Part shown: positions 1-8,173 of the stretch, piece after piece
Numbering within the stretch: the first letter of the stretch is position 1
Layout: the number at the start of each line of letters is the position of its first letter
DNA from: JAHDCJ01 sp039028895
GTDB lineage: Bacteria > Bacteroidota > Bacteroidia > Chitinophagales > Saprospiraceae
DNA length: 64,000 bases
Direction of reading: 5' to 3'
NCBI GenBank assembly: GCA_039028895.1
Contig: JBCCHF010000027.1
Coordinates: 1-64,000, forward strand
Program-made: the position numbers and the translations under genes
Notes under the pieces: model-generated
Told to the model about the DNA's origin: nothing
Database searches by the model: none
What the model saw: only the letters and a program-made list of their open reading frames with translations

Positions 1-1
1 C

Positions 2-1447
2 GACTTGTTATGTGATTTTATTATTAAAAATCCAGTATTACCGTCGCAAAGAGAAATAGTGGCAAAAATCACGCAAAGTTATAAACGCAAAAAGAAAGTA
101 AAACTAGACGGCAGGGATATAAGCTCTAGGTACAGTGAAATTCGAAGCATGGTCAATGAATTCCTAATTTTTAGAGAATTGAACAATGATCAATTGCTAA
201 AAAAGCGACTATATCTAAAAGCTTTGGCTGATAAGTTTAAAGGCCAAACTTATGATATGGATCTGTTAAATCTATATGAAGATTCACTAAATAAAGTATT
301 GAAAGATTTTGAAAAACAAAGAACCTTTTCTTCAGATTTTTTATGGCATAAGATGGCTGTGCTGGAGAAGTATTATGAGGTAATTAATATAAATCAAAAA
401 CGTTCTTCAAATAAACAAGACAAGGAAGAAATATTACAAAAACTCCACGTCATAATCGATAATCATTATAGAACATCCATGTCGCATTGGGCACTAGAAA
501 GTAAAATACGGAATCTGGAGGAAGGTATTACTGTTTCAAGTAAGGCATTGACTTTTTTTCATTCCTATACTGATTTTTTTTTAAAAGACCTGGATACTGA
601 AATTATTGATCATTCAGAAGCCTATATGAATGCTTATCTTTTGTTTGAAAACTTGAACAATACTGATCGATTTAATAAGTTAAGAGAATTTGTTAATGGA
701 TATATCGTAAAGGACGAAAGTGATAAAGTGTTATTGAATCAGATAAGTTCGGTTTTAGCTAATTATCTTACATTTCACTACGTCAGGGAAAAGCAGATTA
801 ATCGAAAAAAATCTCTGAGATCAAAACTCCTTTCTCTTTATGACCAGATGATAAAAGGTGGTTTTTTTAGTATTGGTTATATTCCTGTTTTGAAATTCAA
901 AAACTATGTTACATTATGTTGCCACGCGGGATACTTTGATAAGGCTCATGATTTTTTGAAAGCAAATCTTTTGAAATTAAATCCACTATCATGGAGGAGT
1001 CTTGACGGTTTTTGTAAAGCTGCTATTGCGTTTTACCAAAATGATCTTGACGATGCTGAAAGACTTTTGCTTGAAAAAGATTCTACGGGTATTGAAACCA
1101 TTGAGGAGAGAAAAAATATTGTAAAAGCTGACCTAGATAATATTGATATTGATATTGACAGGAAATTTCTAATGTTAAAGATCTATTTACTAAAAAGTGA
1201 TAAAATAAAATTCAACCAGGAGTCTGAACGGTTCCGCAAAAAACTGGAATATGATAGGAAAAATAACCACATAAACCCATCCAAAGAAAAAATATACAAT
1301 GCTTTTTGCCAGTTCGTAATCCGCTACTATTTCAAATATGGAATTGACAAAAGAGTTACAAAGGGATTTTTGATACAAAAGTTGAATGATACTACATCAA
1401 TTGTAGGTAAAGGTTTTTTGATGGAAAAGATTTTAGAATTAAAATAA
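2..1447 (+). CDS. Hypothetical protein, 5'-truncated at window edge
   Basis: I do not recognise this protein. The reading frame is already open at base 2 and the first in-frame ATG lies about 48 codons in, so the real start is almost certainly left of the window. The visible part, about 480 residues, is Lys/Asn/Ile-rich, mostly helical in look and without an evident signal peptide or membrane segment. Helical hairpins of the kind CHAGYFDKAHDFLKANL and AIAFYQNDLDDAERLL suggest degenerate TPR-like repeats in the C-terminal half. Base composition is clearly AT-richer than the genes right of 2.2 kb. Together with the tRNA fragment at 2104 this suggests that it is cargo of an integrated island. 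Function unknown. Confidence 0.75.
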   Translation, partial: DLLCDFIIKNPVLPSQREIVAKITQSYKRKKKVKLDGRDISSRYSEIRSMVNEFLIFRELNNDQLLKKRLYLKALADKFKGQTYDMDLLNLYEDSLNKVLKDFEKQRTFSSDFLWHKMAVLEKYYEVININQKRSSNKQDKEEILQKLHVIIDNHYRTSMSHWALESKIRNLEEGITVSSKALTFFHSYTDFFLKDLDTEIIDHSEAYMNAYLLFENLNNTDRFNKLREFVNGYIVKDESDKVLLNQISSVLANYLTFHYVREKQINRKKSLRSKLLSLYDQMIKGGFFSIGYIPVLKFKNYVTLCCHAGYFDKAHDFLKANLLKLNPLSWRSLDGFCKAAIAFYQNDLDDAERLLLEKDSTGIETIEERKNIVKADLDNIDIDIDRKFLMLKIYLLKSDKIKFNQESERFRKKLEYDRKNNHINPSKEKIYNAFCQFVIRYYFKYGIDKRVTKGFLIQKLNDTTSIVGKGFLMEKILELK

Positions 1448-1511
1448 TTTGAAGTGATTATTCTCAATGTCAAATAGTTACTCTTTGAAAAATTCAAAAA
1501 TGGCCTAGCAC

Positions 1512-1877
1512 TTAAAACGAATACTTTCTCTTTGAAAACAGATACATCTTGTGAAACTCAGCCCAAACAAGATTGTCATTTATAATTTCAATAAATCTTT
1601 CAGGAGATAAATCACTCTTCCCTTCCCACAAATCGATATCTGAATCATTTAATTCTTTTAAATCTTTAAAATTGAAATCAGGGTTGAATTGGTTTTTGAA
1701 ACTCAAGACTAATCTCATGGGAAGCCTGAGGCCTGGGAAAAGTTCCTGCGTGTTAAGTTCGCGAAGATTATTATTAAGAATAACATCCAGTTCAAGCAAG
1801 CTTATTTTGGGTGTATTGTTGTTGAACAAGGTTAGGTCTCCTTCGAAGTTATTTTTTAGATGTGTCTGTAGGATCAA
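1512..1877 (-). CDS. Small hypothetical protein, possibly a remnant
   Basis: A 121-codon frame with a TTG start at 1875-1877. The frame stays open upstream to a stop at 1917-1919 and encodes residues that look protein-like (FIYNGHYLILQTH), but no ATG is found there. So either the start is TTG or the gene has lost its 5' end. The sequence is Leu/Asn/Asp-rich, with no signal peptide, membrane segment or recognisable domain. A competing plus-strand frame (1573-1881) is Ser/Leu-rich and looks like a shadow. It lies in the AT-rich island end between the truncated first gene and the tRNA fragment. Function unknown; could be a decayed gene. Confidence 0.4.
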   Translation of the reverse strand: MILQTHLKNNFEGDLTLFNNNTPKISLLELDVILNNNLRELNTQELFPGLRLPMRLVLSFKNQFNPDFNFKDLKELNDSDIDLWEGKSDLSPERFIEIINDNLVWAEFHKMYLFSKRKYSF

Positions 1878-1969
1878 GTAATGGCCATTATAAATAAATG
1901 GAGAAATGTTCTTTTGTTAAGAATTGATCGAATGATTGAATATCTCTAAGAACAATCTCATTTATTTCA

Positions 1970-2071
1970 GTTAAAACATAGTTAAAACACCTACGTCAAA
2001 CTGGCAAAAAGTCATTTTAGTCACATGTTTCCTAAGGTGCTGTTTTTCAATGTGATATGTTTGTTTTTCAA
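1970..2071. repeat. Paired short direct repeats beside the tRNA fragment (possible recombinase arm sites)
   Basis: GTTAAAACA occurs at 1970-1978 and 1981-1989 (11 bp start to start), and GTTTTTCAA at 2042-2050 and 2063-2071 (21 bp start to start). These spacings are close to one and two helical turns. They lie just inside the presumed island end, where tyrosine-recombinase arm-binding sites would be expected. No integrase gene is visible, so the role is inferred. Confidence 0.3.
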
Positions 2072-2103
2072 ACTTCATCAAAGTGAAAAAAGCCTTAAAA
2101 GGG

Positions 2104-2148
2104 TGCTTTGGGAGCAGGGGGTCGCAGGTTCGAATCCTGCCGCCCCGA
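2104..2148 (+). other. 3' half of tRNA-Pro(UGG): putative island attachment site
   Basis: The stretch carries an anticodon loop with TGG at 2109-2111, the 3' anticodon stem, a variable loop, a perfect T arm (GCAGG TTCGAAT CCTGC, 2124-2140), the 3' acceptor strand CGCCCCG (2141-2147) and discriminator A2148. Upstream there is no CGGGGCG acceptor strand or D arm. Only three anticodon-stem pairs (2104-2106 with 2114-2116) remain before similarity ends. This is what the distal end of an element integrated into a tRNA gene looks like. On the plus strand the element would lie to the left, with the regenerated intact tRNA beyond base 1. Confidence 0.8.
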
Positions 2149-2159
2149 AATTGATTATC

Positions 2160-2203
2160 AAGCACACATGTTTATTTGAACTGTGTGCTTTTTTGTTTTT
2201 TCC
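2160..2203 (+). terminator. Rho-independent terminator of the original tRNA-Pro gene
   Basis: The perfect 9-bp stem AAGCACACA (2160-2168) / TGTGTGCTT (2182-2190) has a 13-nt loop and is followed by a run of T interrupted by one G. It begins 12 bases after the tRNA 3' end, as expected for the native tRNA terminator. This supports the view that the right side is the old chromosome and the left side is inserted DNA. It may also end transcription of the LytTR gene coming from the right. Confidence 0.8.
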
Positions 2204-2211
2204 CTTTTCTC

Positions 2212-2976
2212 TCATTTCAAATTTTCCACAATCCTATAAAACCGTTCCTTATAACTTGCAGAAATATTAATGTTGGTACCATCTGACATTGTTATAACTG
2301 GAGTTTTTGTCTTTGTAAATTTTGCAATGTGAGACTTATTGACAACAAAGGAATTATGAACCCTTAAAAATATCTGAGGATCGAGGGATTCATGAACTTT
2401 CTTTAAGGTTTTTGAAAGCATGATCTTTTTTCCATTGACCAAGTAGACATGAGAGTAATTACTGTCAGACTGACAAAAGATAATATCCTTGGTAGCCACA
2501 AATTCATAGCCTTCCGTTGAAGGCAAAGCAATCCTGCTCCATGGATTTACCAGGTTTTCTTTTAAGGTAAAATATCGCTCCTGAAGGGCAAAATAAGAGT
2601 CAGATTGATCTCTCTTTTGCCTGGCTTTGTCGAGACTGTTTTTCAAATCCTTTAAATAAATCGGCTTTAGAAGATAATCTAATGCTGAGACTTTAAATGC
2701 CTGAATGGCATATTGGTCATAGGCTGTAGTGAAAATCACCTCAAACGTTGGAGAATCAAAATAATCGAGTAGCCTGAACCCATTTTCCATAGGCATCTCT
2801 ATATCCAGAAAAACAATGTCTGGATTATACTTGCGTATGACTTTAACCCCTTCCTGGACATCATTAGCTGTGCCAACGACTTCTGTCTGATCGCAAAACT
2901 GTACAATTAGTTCCTGTAGGGAGGCAACGCTATTTTTTTCATCATCAATGATGACGCATCGTAGTATTTTCTTCAC
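2212..2976 (-). CDS. LytTR-family response regulator
   Basis: 254 residues: N-terminal receiver domain (about 1-125) and C-terminal LytTR DNA-binding domain (about 150-250). The receiver shows the acidic pair D11/D12, phospho-acceptor D58 in VFLDIEMP and conserved K104 in LLKPI. The LytTR part has the typical FLRVHNSFVVN segment. It is a cytoplasmic transcription factor activated by phosphotransfer. It lies 5 bp downstream of the propeller histidine kinase on the same strand, so the two almost certainly form one operon and a cognate pair. Target genes cannot be read from the sequence. Confidence 0.95.
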   Translation of the reverse strand: MKKILRCVIIDDEKNSVASLQELIVQFCDQTEVVGTANDVQEGVKVIRKYNPDIVFLDIEMPMENGFRLLDYFDSPTFEVIFTTAYDQYAIQAFKVSALDYLLKPIYLKDLKNSLDKARQKRDQSDSYFALQERYFTLKENLVNPWSRIALPSTEGYEFVATKDIIFCQSDSNYSHVYLVNGKKIMLSKTLKKVHESLDPQIFLRVHNSFVVNKSHIAKFTKTKTPVITMSDGTNINISASYKERFYRIVENLK

Positions 2977-2981
2977 TTAAC

Positions 2982-5900
2982 TCAGTGTATTATTGGAATA
3001 AACAATTCGACTCTGGTTCCTGCGGGTTCACCAGCTTCGTTTTTTAAATCTTTAATGAGTACAGGTTTATCAATTTTGTTGTCATGTTTTGAGGATCGCC
3101 ACAGCAGCCTAAGCCGCTCTTCAGTAGTTTTTATGCCGGAAGAGTTATAGCTTTCCGGCCGCCATTCATTTAGTTCTTTTGCTTTTTCCCTGCCAACACC
3201 ATTATCTGAAATAATAAAGTGAATGGCGCTATTATATTGTGCAACAGAGATCTCCAGTTTCCCACCTTGCTTTTTGTGCATCAGTCCGTGTCTGAAGGCG
3301 TTTTCCACTGTTGGCTGCACCACCAATGGCGGGATTAAAATATTGGCATTAAGCAGACTTTCGTCGACATTGACTTTGATATTAACCTTATCCTGGAAGC
3401 GTAATTTTTCAAGTTCCAGGTACACGTTTAACAGCTCAATTTCGTCCTCCAGCATGACTTCTTCCAATTTGGAATGTTCAAATACGTCTCTGATAACTTT
3501 AGCGAACAATCCGAGGTATTCGGCTGAGGTTTTGATATTTCCTTGGGTAATAAAATGCAGGATTGAATTGAGGGCATTGAATACAAAATGCGGATTCATC
3601 TGGGCCTGTAATGCTTGTGATCTCAATTGGTCATGTTGCCTGATCATTTGTTCTTTGAGACGTATCCGATCTGTCCTGTTTTTAATGATAGCCATTACTA
3701 TGCTAAGAGTGAAAACTGTAAATCCAATCCTGGCTATCCAGGTGCCCCACCAGGGTTTTCTGATAAAGAAGCTTATTGTCGATGGAGAATTGCCCGTCTG
3801 CCCGTTTTCGTTTAAAGCCCATACCTCAAATTCATATTTCCCTGGAGTAAGTGCGGGATAACGAACAGTTTTTTGATCACTAATTATCCAGTCTTCCTGG
3901 ATATTTTTTAACCTATATTGATATTTGAAATTTCCCAATCTCTTAAACCCAATGCCTTGAAAACTGATGCTGATATTATTTTTATGGTAGGGTAGGGAAT
4001 AATGATTGGCAATAGCAGTTTCGTTTAAGTTGATGGAAACCTTGGTAAAATAAACTTCAGGAGTGCTGGTATTGGCATATGATGCATTGTTAATATCTAA
4101 CCCCACCAAACCTTTGTTAGTACCTGCGAAAAGTAAATCTTCCGAAACCCTTAACAAGGTGTAAATCTCATTTGAAGGAAGTCCATCATAAATATCAATT
4201 ACATTCTTTGCCACGCCATCTAACCCAACATTGGTAATCCCTCGATTAGTTCCGGCCCATAACTGACCGAAATCATCAGCATGCAAGGCTTTAACGGCAT
4301 TCGAAGGTAGCCCGTTTTGTTCTGTTATATGAAATTGTACCTGATTATCCTTGATACCGAACAATCCATTTGAAGAAGTGCCGACCCAGATTGTTGAGTC
4401 AGCAGTCTGTGCTAATGCACTTACCGAATATTTAAAGTCAAACTGAGGGGAATGAAACTTTTCTAGTGAATCGTTCGCAAAGCAAAAAAGTCCCCAATTA
4501 TTCCCTAACCACAATTGGTTGGAATCAACCTGATCCACCATTGTTGTACTAGTACCGGAAAGTAAGATTTGTCTATCATACTCACCATAAACAAATCTGT
4601 GAAATTCATGAATGTTTTTGTACTTGGCGCCTCTTTTTTGAAGGTCAAATAAATTAAAAGTCTTTTGAAAAGAACTCTTTATGACACTTGTATAAAAGGA
4701 AAAATAAAAACTGGAGTCGTCCTTCGGTGAAACGAATTTTATATTTGCCCTTATTTGGTTCTGTGGGTTTAGGCTTGAACAAATACCAAAATCTGAAACA
4801 ATTAAAATGTTATTATCCGGCCCTTCGATGAAAGTGTTGACTTCATTTCCATCTTTAAGAACTATGGATTTTGAGGATAGGTCTTGGGTGAAAACCATAA
4901 CTTCATTAGAAGACGTGCCTACAAATATTCGTTCATCCTCTGTTTTTAGTAATGCTTTGACTTTATCTGAAGGCAGACCACCGTTTTGTGTATTCCAGAC
5001 GGTGGTTCCAAGATTTGGTAACATAAAAATGCCTAATCCTGTCGTGTAAATCCACCTGTTGCCTTCCCGGTCTTGAAACATCCCGTTAATAAAATATTCT
5101 TTGAATAGGTGATTACCAGATCTTAGTGAAAGTGGTGAAAATTTATGATCAAAGACAAAGACTCCTCTTCTGGTACAAACCCAAAAATTGCCAGAATGGT
5201 CCTGTTCAATAACATTTATATTTACCCCTTCCGGAATTTGAAGGGATTTTTGGTTAAATGCCAATGAGGAATCAGACAAGTTAAATTCTAATACCTCTAA
5301 ATCATAATTTACGATTAAGTTTCCAGATTTGGATTTTGTAAATAATGGTACTTTCGAAGTGAACTGATTTAAAAAAGAAATATTTTGATTGATTTCTTTT
5401 AACCTATTGTTTTCGTAATAAAATAGGTGTCCAAGACTAAAACCAAAAACGATTTTGTCATCAATGACTTCAAGCATTGAAGTGCTTAAGGGAAAAGGAC
5501 TATAATAATTAGGTTCGATAATTTTCGAAAAATAGGGACGTATTAAGGGATGGGATTCTAATTCAGGATTCAAGGTTCCCCACGAATTGGAGCTTGGGTC
5601 AAAGTTAAGAATGCCATGCGTACTGGCTCCGATCCAATATTTTCCACCCTTATCAACCCGGAACTGCCTTACTTTAATGGTGTCAAGGTACCCTCCAGGA
5701 TTAAACTCAATTACCGATTCACTTTTGTCCAAATAAAAAAGTTGACCCGAAAAATTCCAAAACCAAATCGTACTGTCTTGTGAAAGATAAAGTTGTAAAA
5801 CTTCACTGTCTTTAAAAGATGGAGAATTAAAGTGGGTGAAATTCTCTCCGTCATATTTGCTTAATCCATTTTCTGTACCTATCCATAAAAAGCCTTCTTC

Positions 5901-6050
5901 ATCTTGCAACATATCGTAAACGGTCATACTGAGGAGGCCTTCGCTATCAGTCAAATGAATAAATCCGGGTTTTTGTGCAAAAGAGATGAAAGGGAGACTT
6001 AAGGCGATCATTCCTGTAATGGCATAAGTCATGATCTTAGAGAGGTTCAT
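2982..6050 (-). CDS. Propeller/Y_Y_Y sensor histidine kinase (LytS/YehU type)
   Basis: ATG at 6048-6050 gives a clean signal peptide (MNLSKIMTYAITGMIALSLP, then FISFAQ). A GTG ten codons upstream (6080) is the alternative. The periplasmic part is a two-component regulator propeller with repeated blades of the form WIGTxNGL, then a Y_Y_Y domain near residues 690-760, one membrane helix near 775-795, and a His_kinase (PF06580-type) domain. The phospho-acceptor His is in MNPHFVFNAL (residue 831 counted from the GTG), and the ATPase motifs are NAFRHGL and SDNGVGR. No hybrid receiver or AraC domain is fused, unlike many Bacteroidota relatives. It would sense a periplasmic ligand and phosphorylate the LytTR regulator 5 bp downstream. 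Ligand unknown. Confidence 0.95.
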   Translation of the reverse strand: MNLSKIMTYAITGMIALSLPFISFAQKPGFIHLTDSEGLLSMTVYDMLQDEEGFLWIGTENGLSKYDGENFTHFNSPSFKDSEVLQLYLSQDSTIWFWNFSGQLFYLDKSESVIEFNPGGYLDTIKVRQFRVDKGGKYWIGASTHGILNFDPSSNSWGTLNPELESHPLIRPYFSKIIEPNYYSPFPLSTSMLEVIDDKIVFGFSLGHLFYYENNRLKEINQNISFLNQFTSKVPLFTKSKSGNLIVNYDLEVLEFNLSDSSLAFNQKSLQIPEGVNINVIEQDHSGNFWVCTRRGVFVFDHKFSPLSLRSGNHLFKEYFINGMFQDREGNRWIYTTGLGIFMLPNLGTTVWNTQNGGLPSDKVKALLKTEDERIFVGTSSNEVMVFTQDLSSKSIVLKDGNEVNTFIEGPDNNILIVSDFGICSSLNPQNQIRANIKFVSPKDDSSFYFSFYTSVIKSSFQKTFNLFDLQKRGAKYKNIHEFHRFVYGEYDRQILLSGTSTTMVDQVDSNQLWLGNNWGLFCFANDSLEKFHSPQFDFKYSVSALAQTADSTIWVGTSSNGLFGIKDNQVQFHITEQNGLPSNAVKALHADDFGQLWAGTNRGITNVGLDGVAKNVIDIYDGLPSNEIYTLLRVSEDLLFAGTNKGLVGLDINNASYANTSTPEVYFTKVSINLNETAIANHYSLPYHKNNISISFQGIGFKRLGNFKYQYRLKNIQEDWIISDQKTVRYPALTPGKYEFEVWALNENGQTGNSPSTISFFIRKPWWGTWIARIGFTVFTLSIVMAIIKNRTDRIRLKEQMIRQHDQLRSQALQAQMNPHFVFNALNSILHFITQGNIKTSAEYLGLFAKVIRDVFEHSKLEEVMLEDEIELLNVYLELEKLRFQDKVNIKVNVDESLLNANILIPPLVVQPTVENAFRHGLMHKKQGGKLEISVAQYNSAIHFIISDNGVGREKAKELNEWRPESYNSSGIKTTEERLRLLWRSSKHDNKIDKPVLIKDLKNEAGEPAGTRVELFIPIIH

Positions 6051-6208
6051 TCGGAGCAATCTTTTCTTTTGAAAAATCACTTAATCCCTTGTTTTTGGAT
6101 GGAGGCTCGTAAAACATATCTAATGTCCCTAATGATAGGGATGGTCCACCACTAATTTTAGGGATTAGATTCTTGAAAATACAACTTGTATAAATATAAA
6201 TAATAATT

Positions 6209-6360
6209 CAGAGTAGTGAGTTACGTAAAAATAGGTGGCATTCACTCAATTTCAGTTGCAGTCAAATGCAAAGCTGACTATCTTTTCGTGTTAGCAAAAA
6301 GTGTTAAATGATACGAATAGTCGACCCTGTATTCCCACTAAAACAATCTGATTTTAAATG
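6209..6360 (+). promoter_or_regulatory. Upstream region duplicated in front of two genes, copy 1
   Basis: The roughly 150 bp before the barrel gene align with those before the NarL-type regulator at 7395 (7245-7394). Shared blocks include GAGTTAC, TAGG(T/G)GG followed by (A/C)(C/T)TCAA, TAAAACAAT and TTAAATGAT, in the same order and nearly the same spacing. This points to a duplicated control region and probably co-regulation. The rest of 6051-6208 holds no gene that I can see. Confidence 0.6.
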
Positions 6361-6399
6361 ATGCTGAAATTTCAAATAATTGAATTGCTACAGATTTAA
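6358..6399 (+). CDS. 13-codon leader ORF, translationally coupled (TAATG)
   Basis: ATG at 6358 starts MMLKFQIIELLQI and stops with TAA at 6397-6399, which overlaps the ATG of the barrel gene as TAATG. In the duplicated copy the ATG at the same position is the start of the response regulator (MIRKKILIID). The tiny ORF is therefore either a leader peptide or the remnant of a lost regulator gene. Overlap of stop and start suggests coupled translation. Too short to prove as a gene. Confidence 0.35.
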   Translation: MMLKFQIIELLQI

Positions 6400-7184
6400 T
6401 GTATATCTACTTGAAGAAATTAGAATACATAAATAGGATTTCCCAAAGATTAATAAATGCAATTCCAAAATGTAACGGTCAGAGCATTGCTTTATTAATA
6501 CTCTGTTTAATTTCCAGCCCGATTATTACTGCCTCACAAGACATTTTTCCTATTGAATTTTATAGACCTGCCGCAATAGTTTCAGCAATTCCAACTGAAA
6601 AAATCGAGATTGAAACCAGTGTACGCTTGGGCTATGAGGGGTTAAACTACCAACTGATTGCCTCTCCATCTAACAAGGTTGTTTTATTTCTGACGATTCA
6701 GCATAATGAAAATTTCCCTAAAGTGAAATTCCCGGGAATGCAAAATCTTTTTATCCTGGGAGGAAATGAATCTCTTTATGGTGAATTGGGAGGAGGATAT
6801 ATAGTCTATTTATCAGAAGCAATCCTAAATGTTGGAGGAGGATATGGCTTTGGGCGGTCTCAACATGATGGCGACATAGATGAGGGAAGAGTTCGTTACC
6901 ACAAAGTATTTGGAATGACCAATTTAAGTTACCCAACAAATTTCGCCACGTTCAGTGCCTTGATTCGCACTAGTTTTATAAAGTTTAATGGCTTCGATAG
7001 AAGATATTTCTTTATTGAACCCGCATTAGAGATCAAGCCAAGGATCTGGAAAATAGGGTTTCCACTCCAATTCGGATATGCATTACCGGTTCATAAGAAC
7101 TCCGGGCTTGCTACCGGTGATGTGGCATTACCAATTTTTAGTATTGGACTAAGTTACAATTTCATTGTAGGAAAATCAGACTGA
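6399..7184 (+). CDS. Secreted/outer-membrane beta-barrel-like hypothetical protein
   Basis: 261 residues. The N-terminus has a positively charged stretch and then a hydrophobic segment (IALLILCLISSPIITASQ), read as a signal peptide. The start may be later than the ATG at 6399, since about 25 residues precede the hydrophobic core. The rest is Gly/aromatic-rich alternating beta strands (YGELGGGYIVYL, VGGGYGFG) ending FSIGLSYNFIVG, as expected for a small outer-membrane barrel. No specific family is recognised. It follows a duplicated control region shared with the NarL-type regulator downstream, which suggests that the two are expressed under the same conditions. Confidence 0.75.
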   Translation: MYIYLKKLEYINRISQRLINAIPKCNGQSIALLILCLISSPIITASQDIFPIEFYRPAAIVSAIPTEKIEIETSVRLGYEGLNYQLIASPSNKVVLFLTIQHNENFPKVKFPGMQNLFILGGNESLYGELGGGYIVYLSEAILNVGGGYGFGRSQHDGDIDEGRVRYHKVFGMTNLSYPTNFATFSALIRTSFIKFNGFDRRYFFIEPALEIKPRIWKIGFPLQFGYALPVHKNSGLATGDVALPIFSIGLSYNFIVGKSD

Positions 7185-7244
7185 CCTACCTGATAAGAGA
7201 TTATGAAATCACACCAACAAATTTGCCCAATTTTATCCACTAAC

Positions 7245-7394
7245 TCAAAGTAACGAGTTACATCAGCTTAGGGGGTATCCGCTCAAATTAGGTTGTTGTA
7301 AATGATTAATAAATCTATCTTCTTAATAAGAAAAGCAAGATTTGATACAAAAGAAATTTTCAACCCTGGACCTCAATAAAACAATGTAACTTAA
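7245..7394 (+). promoter_or_regulatory. Upstream region duplicated in front of two genes, copy 2
   Basis: Diverged copy of 6209-6360 placed directly before the response regulator ATG at 7395. The conserved ends of the copy are AGTAACGAGTTAC near 7250 and ATAAAACAATGTAACTTAA just before the start. Conservation right up to the start codon suggests that the 5' UTR or promoter was duplicated together with the beginning of a gene. Confidence 0.6.
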
Positions 7395-8018
7395 ATGATT
7401 AGAAAAAAGATTTTAATTATTGACAATCACCCTTTATTTGCTCAATGCCTGAGTTTCTATCTGAATAATCAAAAGAATTATCTGTGTAAATGGACTTCAC
7501 AACGAGACCATTGTCTATCAATGATTCAAAATGAAAACTTTGACCTTGTTATTCTGGATCTTGATATGCCCGTTTCAGAAGGTTTTAACATTTTAAAACA
7601 GATCAGAGAATATTCACCGTTCATTCCAATCCTAATAGTAACTCTTCAGAACGAGTCGAAACATGTACTAAAAAGTATAGGCTTAGGCGCTACAAGTTTT
7701 ATCCTTAAGAGCGCAGATCCAGTTGATTTGAAGCGCGGCCTCGAAGCAACACTAAATGGGAAGTCATATTATTGTCGAGACATCCTTTCTGTTCTGGCTA
7801 ATCATTACAATAAAAAGGAAAAAGGCCTTAGTGAGCGTCAAGAAGAAGTGCTTAAGCTTACCGCAATGGAGTATACAATTAAGGAAATAGCCAGTAAACT
7901 TAACATTAGTACACATACCGTAATTTCCCACCGAAAAAATCTTATGGAAAAACTGGCAGTTAAAAGCCAGGTGGGTTTGGCTGTTTTTGCCGTCCAAAAC
8001 GGTTATTGTTATGCTTAA
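7395..8018 (+). CDS. NarL/FixJ-type response regulator (orphan)
   Basis: 207 residues: receiver domain with phospho-acceptor D55 in VILDLDMP and conserved K105 in FILKSADP, then a LuxR-type helix-turn-helix (about 145-200, LSERQEEVLKLTA ... NISTHTVISHRKNLMEKL). The second residue of the acidic pocket is Asn (IIDNHPLF) where Asp or Glu is usual, so metal-dependent phosphorylation may be altered. No histidine kinase is adjacent; the nearest is the propeller kinase at 3-6 kb, which already has a LytTR partner. A strong terminator follows, so it ends its own transcript. Confidence 0.93.
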   Translation: MIRKKILIIDNHPLFAQCLSFYLNNQKNYLCKWTSQRDHCLSMIQNENFDLVILDLDMPVSEGFNILKQIREYSPFIPILIVTLQNESKHVLKSIGLGATSFILKSADPVDLKRGLEATLNGKSYYCRDILSVLANHYNKKEKGLSERQEEVLKLTAMEYTIKEIASKLNISTHTVISHRKNLMEKLAVKSQVGLAVFAVQNGYCYA

Positions 8019-8068
8019 GTTGGTTGTAGTAAATTTTTGACCTTTCTTTCAAAAGGTTAGCTGTTTAG

Positions 8069-8098
8069 GGAGCCGCGAGATATTTGCGGCTCCTTTTT
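8069..8098 (+). terminator. Rho-independent terminator after response regulator
   Basis: Perfect 8-bp GC-rich stem GGAGCCGC (8069-8076) / GCGGCTCC (8086-8093), 9-nt loop, then five T. It separates the signalling region from the catabolic cluster. Confidence 0.9.
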
Positions 8099-8132
8099 AT
8101 TTGAACAATCCCGCATTCCTTTTTGTAATTAA

Positions 8133-8158
8133 GCACAACCCTGTACATTGTGCACAAT
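8133..8158 (+). promoter_or_regulatory. Inverted-repeat operator candidate before thiolase gene
   Basis: ATTGTGCACAAT (8147-8158) is a perfect 12-bp palindrome ending 15 bp before the thiolase ATG. GCACAA (8133-8138) also forms an inverted repeat with TTGTGC (8148-8153) over 9 bases. Placement fits a repressor site for the catabolic operon, for instance of a TetR- or GntR-type regulator, but no such regulator lies nearby. Confidence 0.4.
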
Positions 8159-8173
8159 TAAAATACAACCTAA

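Noticed and set aside
1573..1881. Plus-strand 102-codon ORF
   Set aside because: Ser/Leu-rich shadow of the minus-strand frame 1512-1877; composition is unlike a real protein.
2104..2148. Intact tRNA gene
   Set aside because: No 5' acceptor strand, D arm or full anticodon stem lies upstream; only the 3' half is present.
1971..2165. Minus-strand 64-codon ORF containing GGRIRTCDPLLPKH
   Set aside because: It is the antisense reading of the tRNA 3' half, a well-known spurious protein pattern.
3223..3861. Plus-strand 212-codon ORF inside the histidine kinase gene
   Set aside because: Antisense shadow of a clear multi-domain kinase; Cys/Ser-rich and without known domains.
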